This document shows positions 12,051 to 24,391 of a DNA stretch of 64,000 nucleotides, piece by piece; positions within the stretch are counted from its first letter, which is position 1; each line of letters opens with the position of its first letter. This stretch comes from Salminus brasiliensis (lineage: Eukaryota > Chordata > Actinopteri > Characiformes > Bryconidae). The notes under the pieces are model-generated. The model was given only the letters and a program-made list of their open reading frames with translations, made no database searches and had not been told where the DNA came from. Where the stretch lies: NCBI RefSeq assembly GCF_030463535.1, contig NC_132881.1, forward strand, positions 40,211,973 to 40,275,972, written 5' to 3'. The position numbers were made by a program, and so were the translations under genes.

Positions 12051-15000
12051 TATATGTGCATAACCCTCCCTGCAGTGTAGGCCCTGCATGCCCTTCTCCA
12101 GAGCTAGTGCTTAAAAACTGACACTGGCCACATTTACAACCATTTCTGTTGGTTTATTCATATTAAAGAAATTGTCACTTTACCTTACTTTAGATAAACA
12201 GCATTTTACCTGAAGTTTTACCCTTTTACCCTTAGTGTTATACTTTTAACACTAATACTCAATACACTTCTGCCATATACCTGCATAACATGTCACTGAG
12301 AATGATCAACCAGCATTTTTCCCTGTGTATAGTAACAGATGGCCTGCAATCAGTACTTCATAAAATCCTAATAAATTCTACAGTGGCATGCAAAGTAAAA
12401 TAGATAAAGATGCCTGCAAAACAAGAGACCTGTAAGATGTAAGCCTTTTCCACAGTCCATAATGTGATTAAAAAGAGGCAGGAACAGAAGGTCCAGTTGA
12501 CCAAGCCGTTGCCCCTATGCCCAGAGGATCGCTGGTTTGAACCCCAGGTCATGCTGCTTGCCCTCACCAGCTGGAGTATGAGAGTTGTTTCTGAGCTGAG
12601 CTGAGCGTGCTGGCTTTACATGTGTCGAAGGAAATGTGCTAGTCTTTATTCACTAACCATTACTAGTGATAGGGGGAGTTCACATTAACATGTATTGGGT
12701 AATTGGCCTTCCAAATTGAGTAGAAAATGGGGTAAAAGTAGAAATAAGTATATACGTATATGATGTGCCAGGAACAGAAATGGTGTTGTTAAGGTCTGAA
12801 AGACCAAGAAGGTCTGGAAGACCCAGATTCTGTTTGACTTTAAAAGACTTTAAGTAACAGTAAGAGTTGTGGTGCACTGTTCTGCACAAATGCGACCTTA
12901 ACGCTCAGGTCATACAAAAAAATAAAACATACATAAATTCACATAATTTTTTCAAGTTTTAAAGGAAAATCTAAACAAGTCTGGTGCATTTTAGAAGGTC
13001 TTGTGGACGGACAAAGTAAAAATTTAACTTTTTGACCACAGTGAGTAGAGGTTTGCTCATGCTTTGGGCTTGTGTTGCAGCCAGTGGCACAGGGAACATT
13101 TCACTGGTAGATTAAAGATTTACATTTACATTTAAGGCATTTAGCAGACGCTCTTATCCAGAGCGACTTACAAAAGTGCTTTGCTATTTACCCAAGAGCT
13201 AAAGAGGAATGGAATTATTCTCACCTGGTCACTCAACACATCACACATCGTCAGAAAGGTCAATGTCCGTAAATCTACTTCCACCGAAGGCTGAAGAGCT
13301 ACTCTGCAAATTCTTCAGGTCCATTTTGGAGAGCTTCACGGCCTGGTCCGGCAGCGCCATTCCTGATGAACACAAAGCCCTGCAGAGAGTGGTGAAAACT
13401 GCCCAGTACATCACTGCAGATGCCCTCTCAGCCCATACAGGACCTCTACAACAAGAGATGTCAGAGGAAAACCTTGGACATCCCCTCTCACCACACACAT
13501 CTCAGCTACTTTATTTGCTGTTGGAAAAAGCTACAGGAGAATTGGAGCCAGAATCACCACACAGTTTCTTCCACAGTGCTGTTAAACTGCTCTCACCGGC
13601 AGCACCAACCACATCACACTCTCTCTCTCACACACACATACACACAGACTGCTACTGATCAGTCTGATTATCCCATTTATTCAGCACATCTACACTCTGA
13701 GCTCCACCAGCTCAGGGACTGCATCCACTTTGCACTTTAACTGAAACTCCCTCTACTGGATGTAAACTGTACTTAAGCTGTGTACTGTATTCTCTACCTG
13801 AACACTAGCTGCTATTCTCATTATTGCAGTCAATACTCTACTCTACTCTACATATGTGATGCTGTTTACAAACATCAGACCTGGTTTATCTCGAATATAC
13901 TACACCTTCATGTACATCATTGTATTAATTGTATTGTATATTTTATTGTCTACTGTACTTATTGTCTATGCACCTTGTTTTGTGCTTTGCCTATTGTCCA
14001 TATTACAATACTGTCCCACATCCATATCTATTACTGCAGTGGGGATTTAGCCTAACAGTGTTTTGATGTAATGTACAGTCCTGTATCAACATTAATGACA
14101 ATAAAGTTCAATAGAATTAAACTGTTTTATCGCACATATTTTGACCAGGGTTGCCCAAACTTTTGCATGCCTCTGTAGAGTGATATGATTTAAATCTGCC
14201 CCTTAACATCCCACTCTTCTTGCTCTTTCTTACCTCAGGTGGGTGTTTTTATATGAAAAGGCCTATCAGGAGAGAGACACTGCAATAGAATCATCAGTGA
14301 TGACTAAAGTGAAGGGATTTGGAGAGCACCATAATAAGATCATGGATGTGGCTGATTATGTCACCCCTACACAGGTAAATCATGCACAAGAAAATGTAGC
14401 TTTTTTCATTGATCAAACTCATTGAAACTGAATTCTAACACTGAAACGTGTGTGTATGTGTGTGTGTGCTTGTTCATTAGGGGGCTTCTGTATTCTGTAT
14501 CATTACTAAACTAATCACCACAGAGAACCAGGTGCAGGGCAAGTGTCCTGAGGTCAGTCACATCTAGCTTTATCAGTTTTACTCTTAAATGTGGTTTTGG
14601 TTAATACATAATGGATGCTGTGCTTAAAGAATAAAAGGTTGGGTGGCAGTTACTTATCTGGGGATGCATTTATTATTTATATAATATATCTTTTAATATA
14701 TTGTTTATGCATACTTGTGTGGGATTGTGTGTTTCAGAGTGAGATGAAGTTTAAATGTGAACATAATGACAACTGCACCAAATTAATGTCAAGGCCAGCT
14801 GCGAACGGTACGATGACTAAATACACTTTCATGGCTAATTTTTTTATATACATTTTGTCCTTTTATCTCTATTTTTGAGTTCATTTGGTCGTCAATAAAT
14901 CGTTTTGAAATTGACTTCCTTTAAAAGTTAAAAAGCTTTGTTCTTCTCCTGTAAAATTGTAAAGTAAATGCATCCATTATTCTGTGTGTATGTGTGTGCA

Positions 15001-15832
15001 TGTTTCTGTTAGGTTTGTTGACTGGACAGTGCGTGCAATTAAACAGCAGTACTCCCAAAACGTGTGAGATCAGAGGCTGGTGCCCTGCTGAGATAGATGA
15101 TATCCCAATGTGAGTATACGGGTGAGCGGATGTTTGAATAGATCTAAGAAGCTTTGTACATTATATTTCTGGCATTAAGGAGGTGTGTTTAACTACTGAA
15201 GCTGTGTCATTATATTTGTAGTCATGCCCAGTTTAGGGAATTCTGGATCTGAGCTAGGTTTTAGACAGAATGACAGAAGTGAAGAGGTTTTTAAAAAGTA
15301 GTGGGCGGTGTGGAGCAACAGATAACACCACTACCATTTAGTGAGCTCCCACACCATTTGGGACATTGGGGTTTGATTCCCGATCTGGGTGACTACGCTG
15401 TGCTACACCAATAAGAGGTCTTGGGCGAGACTCCTAACACTACCTTGGCCCACCTCTGTAATACGAGTACCCTTGTAGGTCGCTCTGGATTAGAGCGTCA
15501 GCTAAACGCCATAACTGTAAATGAAAAGTGCTGCTATGGCACCCTGTAGTTAATGTTGTTCTCCAGAATTTCACTTGATCTTCTGATTATGAGGTTGTTA
15601 ATGAGTCGATCTTCCAAAAACAGCAAGCTTTGTCAAATAGGTTTGATTAAGAATTAACACAGCAGCTAATCAACAAATCTCCTTTTTCTCTTTTTGTTTT
15701 TCAGTAAACCCATGATGGAGGTGCAGAACTTCACCATATTTATCAAAAACAGCATTCGCTTTCCCCGCTTCAACTTCACAAAGTAAGAACCCGGGAATGA
15801 CAACATAACTTACTTCTTCATTGTTTATAATG

Positions 15833-15865
<33 letters not shown>

Positions 15866-18800
15866 GTACACTGCTCAAAAAATAAAGGGAACACTTAAAC
15901 AACACAATATAACTCCAAGTAAATCAAACTTCTGTGAAATCAAACTGTCCACTTAGGAAGCAACACTGATTGACAATCAATTTCACATGCTGTTATGCAA
16001 ATGGAATAGACAACAGGTGGACATTATTGGCAATTAGCAAGACACACTTAATAAAGGAGTGGTTCTGCAGGTGGGGACCACAGACCACTTCTCAGTACCT
16101 ATGCTTTCTGGCTGATGTTTTGATCACTTTTAAATGTTGGTGGTGCTTTTACACTCGTGGTAGCATGAGACAGACTCTACAACCCACACAAGTGGCTCAG
16201 GTAGTGCAGCGTCAGTGCAGTGTCCAGAGGCTGGAGGCGCTACCAGGAGACAGGCCAGTACACCAGGAGACGTGGAGGATGCCGTAGGAGGGCAACAACC
16301 CAGCAGCAGGACCGCTACCTCCGCCTTGCAAAATTACCTCCAGCAGGCCACAAATGTGCATGTGTCTGCACAAACGGTTAGAAACCGACTCCATGAGGAT
16401 GGTATGAGGGCCCAGCGTCCACAGATGGGGGTTGTGCTCACAGCCTAACACCATGCAGGACGCTTGGCATTTGCCAGAGAACACCAGGATTGGCAAATTC
16501 GCCACTGGCGCCCTGTGCTCTTCACAGATGAAAGCAGGTTCACACTGAGCACATGTGACAGACGTGACAGAGTCTGGAGACGCAGTGGAGAGCAATCTGC
16601 TGCCTGCAACATCCTTTAGCAGTTTGGCAGTGGGTCAGTAATGGTGTGGGGTGGCATTTCTTTGGAGGGCCACACAGCCCTCCATGTGCTCGCCAGAGGT
16701 AGCCTGACTGCCTATACGTACAGAGATAAGATCCTCAGACCCCTTGTGAGACCATATGCTGGTGCGGTTGGCCCTGGGTTCCTCCTAATGCAGGACAATG
16801 CTAGAACTCATGTGGCTGGAGTGTGTGAGCAGTTCCTGCAAGATGAAGACATTGAAGCTATGGACTGGCCTGCCCGGTCCCCAGACCTGGATCCGATTGA
16901 GCACATCTGGGACATCATGTCTCGCTCCATCCACCAATGTCACGTTGCACCACAGATTGTCCAGGAGTTGGCGGATGCTTTAGTCCAGGTCTGGGAGGAG
17001 ATGCTTGCCCAGGCATTGTAGGGAGGTCATACAGGCATGTGGAGGCCACACACAATACTGAGCCTCATTTTGACTTCTTTTAAGGACATTACATCAAAGT
17101 TGGATGAGCCTGTAGTGTGTTTTTCCACTTTAATTTTGTGTGTGACTCCAAATCCAGGCCTCTATTGGTTAATACATTTGATTTCCATTGATGATTTTTG
17201 TGTGATTTTGTTGTCAGCACATTCAACTTTGTACAGAACAAAGTATTCAATGAGAATATTTCATTCATTCAGATCTAGGATGTGTTATTTGAGTGTTCCC
17301 TTTATTTTTTTGAGCAGTGTAGTTGTTGTTGTTGTTGTTGTTGTAGTGGTAATGTAATGCTGTATGTATAAAATATTAAAATGATGTGACACATGTTCTA
17401 ACCTATTCTCTTTGTCTTTCATTCTTACAGAGGAAACTTCTTGCCCACCATCAATAGCAGCTATATAAAGAAGTGCAATTTTGACTTTGAAAACAATACC
17501 TACTGCCCTATATTCAAAGTGGGAGATGTAGCTCGGTTAGCCCACCAGGATTTCACCACGCTCGCTAACAAAGTCAGCCATTTTTTTCTCTCTTCCCTTT
17601 TAGGGATCTACATTCTGATTTCTATATTTGAGTATCTGTAAAGAAAAAGATAAATCATTGCTGACACCACAGACATTTTTACTTTTTGACATAATGTGAA
17701 TCTGACAGTTGTTCTTTACCATGTGTCAAAATATCAGGATAAATGGACCAATAGAAATGCTCCAAAACTTTACTCCTCCTGTAAAGTTGCCATTTTGGAG
17801 ATACAAGATTTTCATGCAGCAACAACAAAGATATCTAGAACCACTGGGAAAAAAACACTTGACATCAGACCATTAATGAAACCACTATTACAATAAAACA
17901 TCTTCCCAAAGTGGACACACATTTAAAAAGCAAAAATCAATGCAGTTAAATATCAAAATAAATATATTGCTTCTAACAGGCCATATGGAGTTCATAATCA
18001 TTATACGCATTGTAAAGTGGTCCCTAAATTATAATAGCTAATACACATTTAAATTATAAAACAAGCATTTCACTAAAACACCTAGTAAGTGACTGCAACA
18101 CTTCAGCATTGGCACCTGGTACTTGCTTTCATGTCATGGTTAATATGCTTCCACAGTATTCAGGTTTAACTGTACAACAACACTCTGTCTGTCTGTGTTT
18201 CAGGGTGGAGTGATAGGCATAAAGATATCCTGGGTTTGTGATTTGGATAAATCAGAGGACGAGTGTAAGCCTGCGTATTCCTTCACTCGTCTGGATGCAA
18301 TGTCTGAGAAAAACAGTGTGTCTCCAGGTTACAACTTCAGGTGCTGACCTTTTCACCTCCCAACTTACATTTACAAATAAAGTGTCTCTTATTGTTGTAA
18401 GCTATACATTTGAGTTTTTTTAGTTTCATGGTTAATTTTGTATAATTAACTATACTGGTAATTAACAGTTTTCCTTATTTACTTGTTATTTTAGAAGACA
18501 GTGTTAGTATTATCCTGTGTTTGAAAAAGCAATGAGATTCTGAATATTTTCAGCAGTCTCGTTGTAAAAATATGATTCTTTTTCAGTGCAGAGACCGCAG
18601 ATAGAGATCAGGTTGAGACTTTTGAAAATGCTTTTTTGCTCTAAGGTTTGCGAAGTATTTCAAGACGGAGGATGGGAAAGAGTACCGCACTCTACTGAAG
18701 GCCTACGCTATCAGATTTGATGTAATAGTCAACGGAGACGTGAGTTCAAATATATCTTTTATAGTCTGTGGGAGCACGGGCTCCGAGTGGGTCTGTGGTC

Positions 18801-21327
18801 TAATGAGCTACCACTATGGCCTGGGTGTCACAAGCTCAAATTCCAAGCCATACCGCTTTGCCATCAGTGGCCAGAGTCTGAGAGAGCACAATTGCCAAAT
18901 TGCCAAAAGCCATGCTCTCTCCGGCTGGGTAGATGGGGATGTTGACTGGCATCTACCTGATGCATTACAGTTGGTGACCTGACACTCCTCTGAGCATGCC
19001 TCACCAACGGCAGTTTGAAAAGAGGTGGTGGCTGACTTTGCATGGATCGGAGGAGACAAGTGTTAAGTCCTTACCCTCCTAGTGTCGGGAGCATTGCCAG
19101 TGCTATGGGGAGCTGCAATTGAATGGGATAATTGGCAGTATCAAATTTGGAGAAAAGGGAAAAAGGTTTATTTGTGGTAGCGAGTTTGTCTGTCTGTCTG
19201 TGGTTTGTCTGTCTGTGGTTCTGGCATGCTCACACAACTTTCTACCATCTTTGCAGGCGGGGAAATTCAGTATGATCCCAACTCTGATCAATATGGTAGC
19301 AGCTTTTACTTCAGTGGGTGTGGTAAGAGTTGCATTTCACCATCTGTTATCACCACTTTGACGATTTACTCATGCAATAATACACAAGAAGACATGATGA
19401 ACTGTAAGCTATTGGCATGGGAGTGCGGCAGTTGTAAGTGTAACAATAGTAATTGTTGTCACACGGATGCTTTGGAGTGGGACTCCGGAAATGGGGAACC
19501 GGGAGTGTGATGCACTGTAAAGACAAGCGTGCGGGATTTATCTAATAAAGTGTTACCCAGTTGGGCCGTTCTAAAGATGCTCTGTAGTTGTCATTCGTAT
19601 ATTTGAGCAGAACATAACAGTAAGCACGAGGCCAAGATCAGCGCACCTGTGTCAATGTTGAAGGTATTACACAACTTCTAGTGTATTACTGCAATTATAC
19701 AGAGTCTGATAGTCCTAATATTATTAGGTTTCCTTACATCTGCAATGAAAAACAGCTCAGATGTGTAATCAAGCACAGCTGCATTTAAAAACACTGAGGG
19801 TCGTACAGCTCTCTGTTCTCCACCTCATAGGTCAGTTTCTCCTCGCCCGTATTGAGCCTAACTGTGTTCTGATGCAACGTGTAGTGTTTTGGTGGAACAT
19901 CACCCCAACAATAGAGACCTCAGAGACAGACCTTGGTTGTTTGTACTTTTTGACAGGCTTCTTAGGCTTCCTAGCCATTACTAGGTTACAGGCGAGCAAG
20001 GCGTACTGATATTACAGAGAATGTATTTGGAGTGCCGTCATCAGAAGATAATTCATATGAAATTCTCTTTGAATGTCTCTCAGCTAATCACAGTGTGAGG
20101 TCCAAACTAACTGGCATATTACTTTTTTAATGTGTTGTTTGTCCTTTTGGGATTTTTAAAATTTGTTTGTGTTTCTAGATTGTATTCTTTGTAGTAGGCT
20201 TGTATGCTTGACACAAAATGCAGTACGAACTTCTGTGTCTGTGTCACTGTACAGGGTTAAACTGATGCTTTTGGTTTTAGGGGGCAGTTCTTTGTGATAT
20301 AATCCTTCTGAATTTCCTGAAAGGAGCTGACCAGTACAAGGCAAAGAAATTTGAAGAGGTATGATTTTCACAGATGTTTTTAGACGTGCATATCATTTTT
20401 ATTACTGCTAAAAGTAGATAAACTTGATGTAATACACAGTCCTATCAGAATATTATGACCACCCTGGTTTGGAATGAACTCAGCCCATGATATCAGCTCT
20501 ACTTACCATATAGGATCAATAGTAGTTCTTTATTTACAGTCTATAGTCCATCTGTTTCTCTGCATATTCTGTTAGCCTCCTCCTCACCCTGTTCTTCAAT
20601 TACCAGGACCCCACAGGACCACCACAGAGCAGCTATTATTTGGATGGTAGGTCATTCTCAGAGACTGCAGTGACACTGACATGGTGGTAGCATAATCATA
20701 GTGTGTGTTGCCCTGCTGGAATTTTTAAACACAGTGTCCACTCACTGTCCACTCTATTGCTAGGACACCTACCTAGCAGGTCCACTCAGTTCTCAGTCTA
20801 GCAGTGTCTGATCCACTCGTGCAATCACAACACACACTACTAACACACCACCACCATGTCAGTGCCACTGCAGTGCTGGGAATGACCCACCACCCAAATA
20901 ATACCTGCTCTGTGGTGGTCAGTCCTATGGGATAATGACCATTGAAGAACAGGGTGAAAGGAGGCTAACAGAGTATGCAGAGAAACAGATGGACTGCAGT
21001 CTGTTATTATAGAACTACTAGTGTTTCTATATGGTAAACAGAGCTGGTAAAGTAGGTCAGGTTCATTCCAAACCAGGGGTGGTCATACTTTTCTGATATA
21101 CAATGATGTACACATGTCAATAAATAAAATAACACAATTTTTTTTTGTAACCAAATAAAAATAACAGCCTCCTTTTCTCCTTTTAGGTGTCAGATGCAAA
21201 TTTTGAAAGATCCGGCTCCTATTCCAGCTCAATGTACCGGATCAGGAATCAGAGTCAGTTGTCAATCAGACCTGAGGACAAGTTCTCTAATGACTCTGGG
21301 GCCTTTTCCATTGTACAGTATGGTTAA
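10293..21327 (+). CDS. p2rx3: P2X purinoceptor 3 (ATP-gated cation channel)
   Basis: Twelve coding exons: 10293-10414, 14239-14374, 14481-14552, 14738-14807, 15013-15109, 15705-15782, 17431-17572, 18204-18340, 18646-18739, 19257-19322, 20281-20358 and 21187-21327 (stop TAA 21325). They sum to 1233 nt, 410 aa. The N terminus ([20 protein letters not shown]) holds the P2X Thr-x-Lys site. TM1 is about residues 24-46 and TM2 about 320-345. The ectodomain shows the six closely spaced cysteines of the head region and ATP-contact motifs TKVKG, GYNFR and EYRTLLK. YKAKK after TM2 is the YxxxK surface-retention motif. Residues match P2X3 better than other P2X subunits (FFTYETTK start, tail ending in a SNDSGAFSI motif). 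Known role: trimeric cation channel of sensory neurons. Introns are repeat-rich; intron 1 is 3.8 kb. The donor after exon 7 (gtcagc) is weak. Confidence 0.97.
10676..10762. repeat. Short A/G-rich minisatellite (agatatgaag)n
   Basis: About eight tandem copies of agatatgaag / aaatatgaag / agatataaag in p2rx3 intron 1. Purine-rich on the plus strand. Confidence 0.85.
12466..12735 (+). repeat. tRNA-derived SINE, family S2, copy 1 (p2rx3 intron 1)
   Basis: Carries a B-box-like ggtttgaacccc at about 12534 and the family tail (tacatgtgtcgaaggaaatg, then tattgggtaattggccttcc). Related copies lie at 18765-19150, 24935-25228, 46238-46614 and 54068-54388. Confidence 0.6.
13105..13200 (+). repeat. V-SINE/LINE-type conserved core fragment
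   Basis: Contains gcatttagcagacgctctta and tccagagcgacttacaaaag, the strongly conserved core found in fish V-SINEs and related LINE tails. It abuts the LINE fragment that follows. Confidence 0.65.
13200..14120 (+). mobile_element. 5'-truncated L2/Rex1-type LINE (RT C-terminal end plus 3' UTR)
   Basis: Around 13257-13440 the translation reads MSVNLLPPK, then [17 protein letters not shown] and [13 protein letters not shown], the segment after the reverse transcriptase domain in fish L2/Rex1-like LINEs. It shifts frame to continue [16 protein letters not shown] near 13424. The 3' end, atgacaataaagttc near 14097-14110, is typical of these elements. Truncation and frameshift make it inactive. It is unrelated to p2rx3 coding. 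Confidence 0.75.
15303..15527 (+). repeat. tRNA-derived SINE, family S1, copy 2 (p2rx3 intron 5)
   Basis: The fullest copy in the window. Head: ggtgtggagcaacagataac; B-box-like ggtttgattcccgatctggg at about 15370; core: gtaggtcgctctggattaga; end: cagctaaacgccataactgt. Confidence 0.75.
15839..15866. repeat. (ATT)n microsatellite at the Tc1 insertion site
   Basis: Trinucleotide tract ending directly at the 5' TA of the Tc1-like element. A (TTG)n tract follows the other end (17322-17345). Confidence 0.85.
15869..17319 (+). mobile_element. Tc1/mariner (DD34E) transposon, inactive, p2rx3 intron 6
   Basis: A 1451-bp element with TA at both flanks (15867-15868 and 17320-17321). Its terminal inverted repeats begin cactgctcaaaaaataaagg on the left; the right end is the inverse with one extra A. 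The interior encodes a Tc1-type transposase on the plus strand: VLFTDESRF (first catalytic Asp), then [17 protein letters not shown] (second Asp) and [10 protein letters not shown] (Glu), with 34 residues between second Asp and Glu. The frame is broken by a stop at about 16446, another near 16617 and a frameshift near 16285, so no active transposase is made. Confidence 0.93.
17663..17817 (-). mobile_element. MITE family A, copy 2 (p2rx3 intron 7)
   Basis: Minus-oriented copy: tgtaaagttgccattttgga and gatacaagattttcatgcag are the inverse of the start of copy 3. The body keeps ggaccaatagaaatgctcca. Confidence 0.6.
18765..19150 (+). repeat. tRNA-derived SINE, family S2, copy 2 (p2rx3 intron 9)
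   Basis: Long SINE. Shared blocks are gccatcagtggccagagtct, gagagagcacaattgccaaa, gctgggtagatgg and the tail gataattggcagtatcaaat. It closely matches the copy at 46238-46614 on the same strand. Confidence 0.75.
20443..21098. mobile_element. 656-bp long-inverted-repeat element (p2rx3 intron 11)
   Basis: The left arm begins tatcagaatattatgaccac and continues cctggtttggaatgaact. The right arm ends with the inverse (ggggtggtcatacttttctg, ata). Further paired blocks are ccatctgtttctctgcatat / gagaaacagatgg and accacagagcag / ctgctctgtggtgg. The arms span about 200 bp each, so the transcript could fold into a long hairpin. No transposase is encoded: a fold-back or MITE-type element. Confidence 0.8.
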
Positions 21328-22028
21328 CAGCAGGTTTTTTGTATTATTTGAACGTAATTTCAGCTGCATACGTTCACATAATGTATCCCTGTAGCGAAAT
21401 GCACTGTAAATACTTGTAACTTATCAGATTCTACTACTGAGTAAAACATACTTCAGTATTTCATTGTCAGATGTAATATTTACTAGTCATTTCAGGCCTA
21501 CAGCAATAGGAGGCGAAAGAAAGCCTCTAACAGAGTAGCTCTGTAATAAGACATACTCCTGCATGCTCCCATTTATGTCATCATTTGTCAGTTAAGTAGT
21601 ACATGTGGTCACTTATTAGTAGAGCTCAAATCATGTTTGAGCCGAGAAACAGATTATTTCTGAACAATTAAGTGCATATATGATTCTCAATATTGAACTT
21701 AATGGCCAATTTAACCCAGTTTAAATTAGCTCAGTTTAATTGCATGTATTGAATTTAAATCACAGTCTTACATAAAAATGTATAAATGTAAGATGCTTGG
21801 GATTTTTTATTGCTTGTTTGCTGAAAAATGTTTGATATTTTGTGTTAGAGAAAAAAACAGCATTGTCTGGGTTTACTTCAGTGATTTCTTTTAAAGGAGG
21901 TTGAATATGTAATTTCATGTTTGTTAGCACAAAGAATCTACTTACTATTTATTAAAAAAAAATAGACCCAGTATATAATCTTTGTTGTACTGCGCTTTGT
22001 AAACAGGCGTATTGTCACTCGCTGTCAT

Positions 22029-22266
22029 GCAAAAACTTGGTATGTCCAAAATGGCAACTTTACAGGAGAAAGAAAAAAACATAACGTAACTTTCAATGAA
22101 AGTCAATGTAAAGCAATATTATTCCAAATAATTTTGGGGCATTTCTATTGGTCCATTTATCATGACATTTTGACATAATGTAAAAAAACAACTACATTCA
22201 AAGATTCAGGTTATGTCAAATTATGTAAATAATAAATAAATAAAATGGACATACAAGGTTTTTGCA
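22029..22266 (+). mobile_element. MITE family A, copy 3 (best preserved)
   Basis: Begins gcaaaaacttggtatgtcca and aaatggcaactttacaggag, and ends acatacaaggtttttgcatg, an inverted match to its start. The body reads attggtccatttatcatgac then attttgacataatgtaaa. It lies in the spacer after p2rx3. Confidence 0.7.
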
Positions 22267-22640
22267 TGAGAGTGATGATATGCTAGATACATGTTTCATA
22301 AAAGGCATAAACGACTAAATAAAGATGACATGACATGAAATGAATTTATGTGCTATAACTATATATTCTGTAGAGTCAATATGAAATAACACTATAATAA
22401 AAATTGTAATCATGATCTATTTACAGTAAACTGTATATTTATATTCATCTAGTCAGTTACAGTTATCTTTTATTTAGCTGGCTTTTACAGAAGACATCTA
22501 AAGTTGTCTCATTCATTAAGTGTGTGTGCGTGTGTGCATGTGTGTGTGTTCGATTACTATTCTCTGAAAACTTTAATGACATTTTTACACACACTGTTTT
22601 GCAGTGAACTAACTTTACTTTTGATAGAGCAGTTCTGCAG

Positions 22641-22841
22641 GCTATTTGGAAAGGAGTCTCTCGTATTACTTGTCCTCTCTGTGGAAGCACAGAAGGAGAA
22701 TTCTGCCCATCATCTGAGAGACGGTACCCAATCACCACCAGCCATCCTTCTTCAGATCTGCAGTCTGAGAGAGAGGAACAAACCAGCTCTTCCACACCAT
22801 CACAAAGGATCAGTAATAATGCAGATGACACAAGTTGTTAA
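22641..22841 (+). CDS. Orphan exon-like open frame, possible alternative p2rx3 terminal exon
   Basis: After a splice-acceptor-like ttctgcag (22633-22640) a frame opens in phase 0 for 66 codons to a TAA at 22839. The peptide starts AIWKGVSRITCPLCGSTEGE and continues FCPSSERRYPITTSH, then a Ser/Glu/Gln-rich end finishing NADDTSC. The composition looks protein-like and CPLCG resembles half of a zinc-binding knuckle. AATAAA follows near 22881. Phase 0 fits the end of p2rx3 exon 11 (20358), so it could replace the last exon by alternative splicing. It could also belong to an unseen gene or be chance. The upstream pyrimidine tract is weak and I do not recognise the sequence. Confidence 0.3.
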   Translation, partial: AIWKGVSRITCPLCGSTEGEFCPSSERRYPITTSHPSSDLQSEREEQTSSSTPSQRISNNADDTSC

Positions 22842-24047
22842 ACAGCCTTTAAATGTTTTTACTGCATGCATACATATGTTAATAAATGACTTAATATGTA
22901 ATGTAACACCTGTTAATAGAGAATAATAGTTCCTCTGAAGTGAGATCACTGTGGGAGTCTGTGTGTTGCTGATTATGCACTACAAGTTGCTAACTATACC
23001 CTACTCAAAATCCTTTGGGTCTTTCTTTATTACCATTACCATTATAGTAAGTACTGTTATGTTGTATACAGTTGTATACAGTACATACTATAATGGTAAG
23101 AGTAATAGTAATGGCACACTTACTCAGACTCATCATGCATATGGATTCCATGTTGGCTCCGCACATGAATGCCCACCAGTTTCCCACCAGTCAGTGATGG
23201 GGCCCAGTGATGGGGCGAATACTGCCTCTTGTAGCTGGTTTGATCCTCTGATTACAGATAATATGTCATGCATATTTATCCTGCATTATGTCTGAAGCAG
23301 ATCTTCCTGGCCGCTCTAAATCTGAGGGGGTCATAAACTGAGAGAACTGACACTTTAAATTTACATTATAATTAGTAGTTCTCTATTAACTCATCCACTG
23401 AGCATTAGCTGGCAGCAGAACAGCCCAGAGCACGATGCAACCACCACCATGTATGACAGATGCAACCCTGCTTTTTCTGGACTCTCTAAGCCAGAATCAC
23501 TGGAGGGAATCTTTTTCTTTTATATTTTCCCCTTTTCATGAGAAGTTGGCTTCTTATCCACCAGATTGTTGTTTGTTGATTGTGCCTGTTTTTTGTATAA
23601 TTTTAGTTTTGGTTTCTTGTTTGCTGCAATCCTTTTTGCACTAGTAAACTCACAGATAGTGAGAGTGTGAAACTGGTAATGTTAGCTAATGCTATCAACC
23701 ACAGTTAATATTCCTTGCTTTACATTGCATAAATACATATTTTATTGTTTTATTGTTAAATAAGTCAAGGTCAGAGAAAAAGTCACTGTTAATATAATAA
23801 TGGCCCATTATTAGGAAAGCCATAATATAGCCAATATATCCTCTCAAAGCTGTAAGGCTTCAAAGGTATCTGAAGTGTATATTAGCTAGCTAGCTATTTG
23901 TTTTGGTCAGTAAAAATCAACTTCAGTAAAAAAAAACTTGATGGACACGGAAGTAGAGAGATGCTATTGTGCTTGATAGTGCACCTGTCATAAAGAAGGT
24001 TATTTAAATTAGTTGTATTAACATATTAATCCCAAATAAAAGTAGCT

Positions 24048-24050
<3 letters not shown>
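22842..24050. other. Spacer between p2rx3 and the minus-strand gene
   Basis: AT-rich sequence with no recognisable exon or named repeat. Short open frames at 22951-23295 and 23435-23644 have no splice context or domain. Confidence 0.4.

Positions 24051-24108
<58 letters not shown>
24051..24108. repeat. (TA)n microsatellite
   Basis: About 29 uninterrupted TA units, the longest TA tract in the window. A (CA)n tract follows at 24345-24387. Confidence 0.95.
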
Positions 24109-24114
<6 letters not shown>

Positions 24115-24343
24115 TTTGCATGTTGATGTGAGTAAACTCACCTTTTCACTCTCTCAGGGGTCAGAGACTTTTTTATATATTTGTCGGTAAATGTTTCCAC
24201 CACTAGGGGAAGCTGTATTTTTTTTCAATTGCGAAACAGGAATCTTTGGTAATACAATTAATGGTTAGTAATTCTTTATTTTTTTGTGTTTGTGTATTTC
24301 ATTTCAGAAAAAAAGATGGTTGTTCCTGTACTGAAATTTGTGA

Positions 24344-24391
<48 letters not shown>

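Noticed and set aside
13209-13740. 149- and 106-codon frames inside p2rx3 intron 1
   Set aside because: They are frames of a truncated LINE reverse transcriptase end, not host exons.
18740-19059. Frames on both strands in p2rx3 intron 9
   Set aside because: They lie within SINE family S2.
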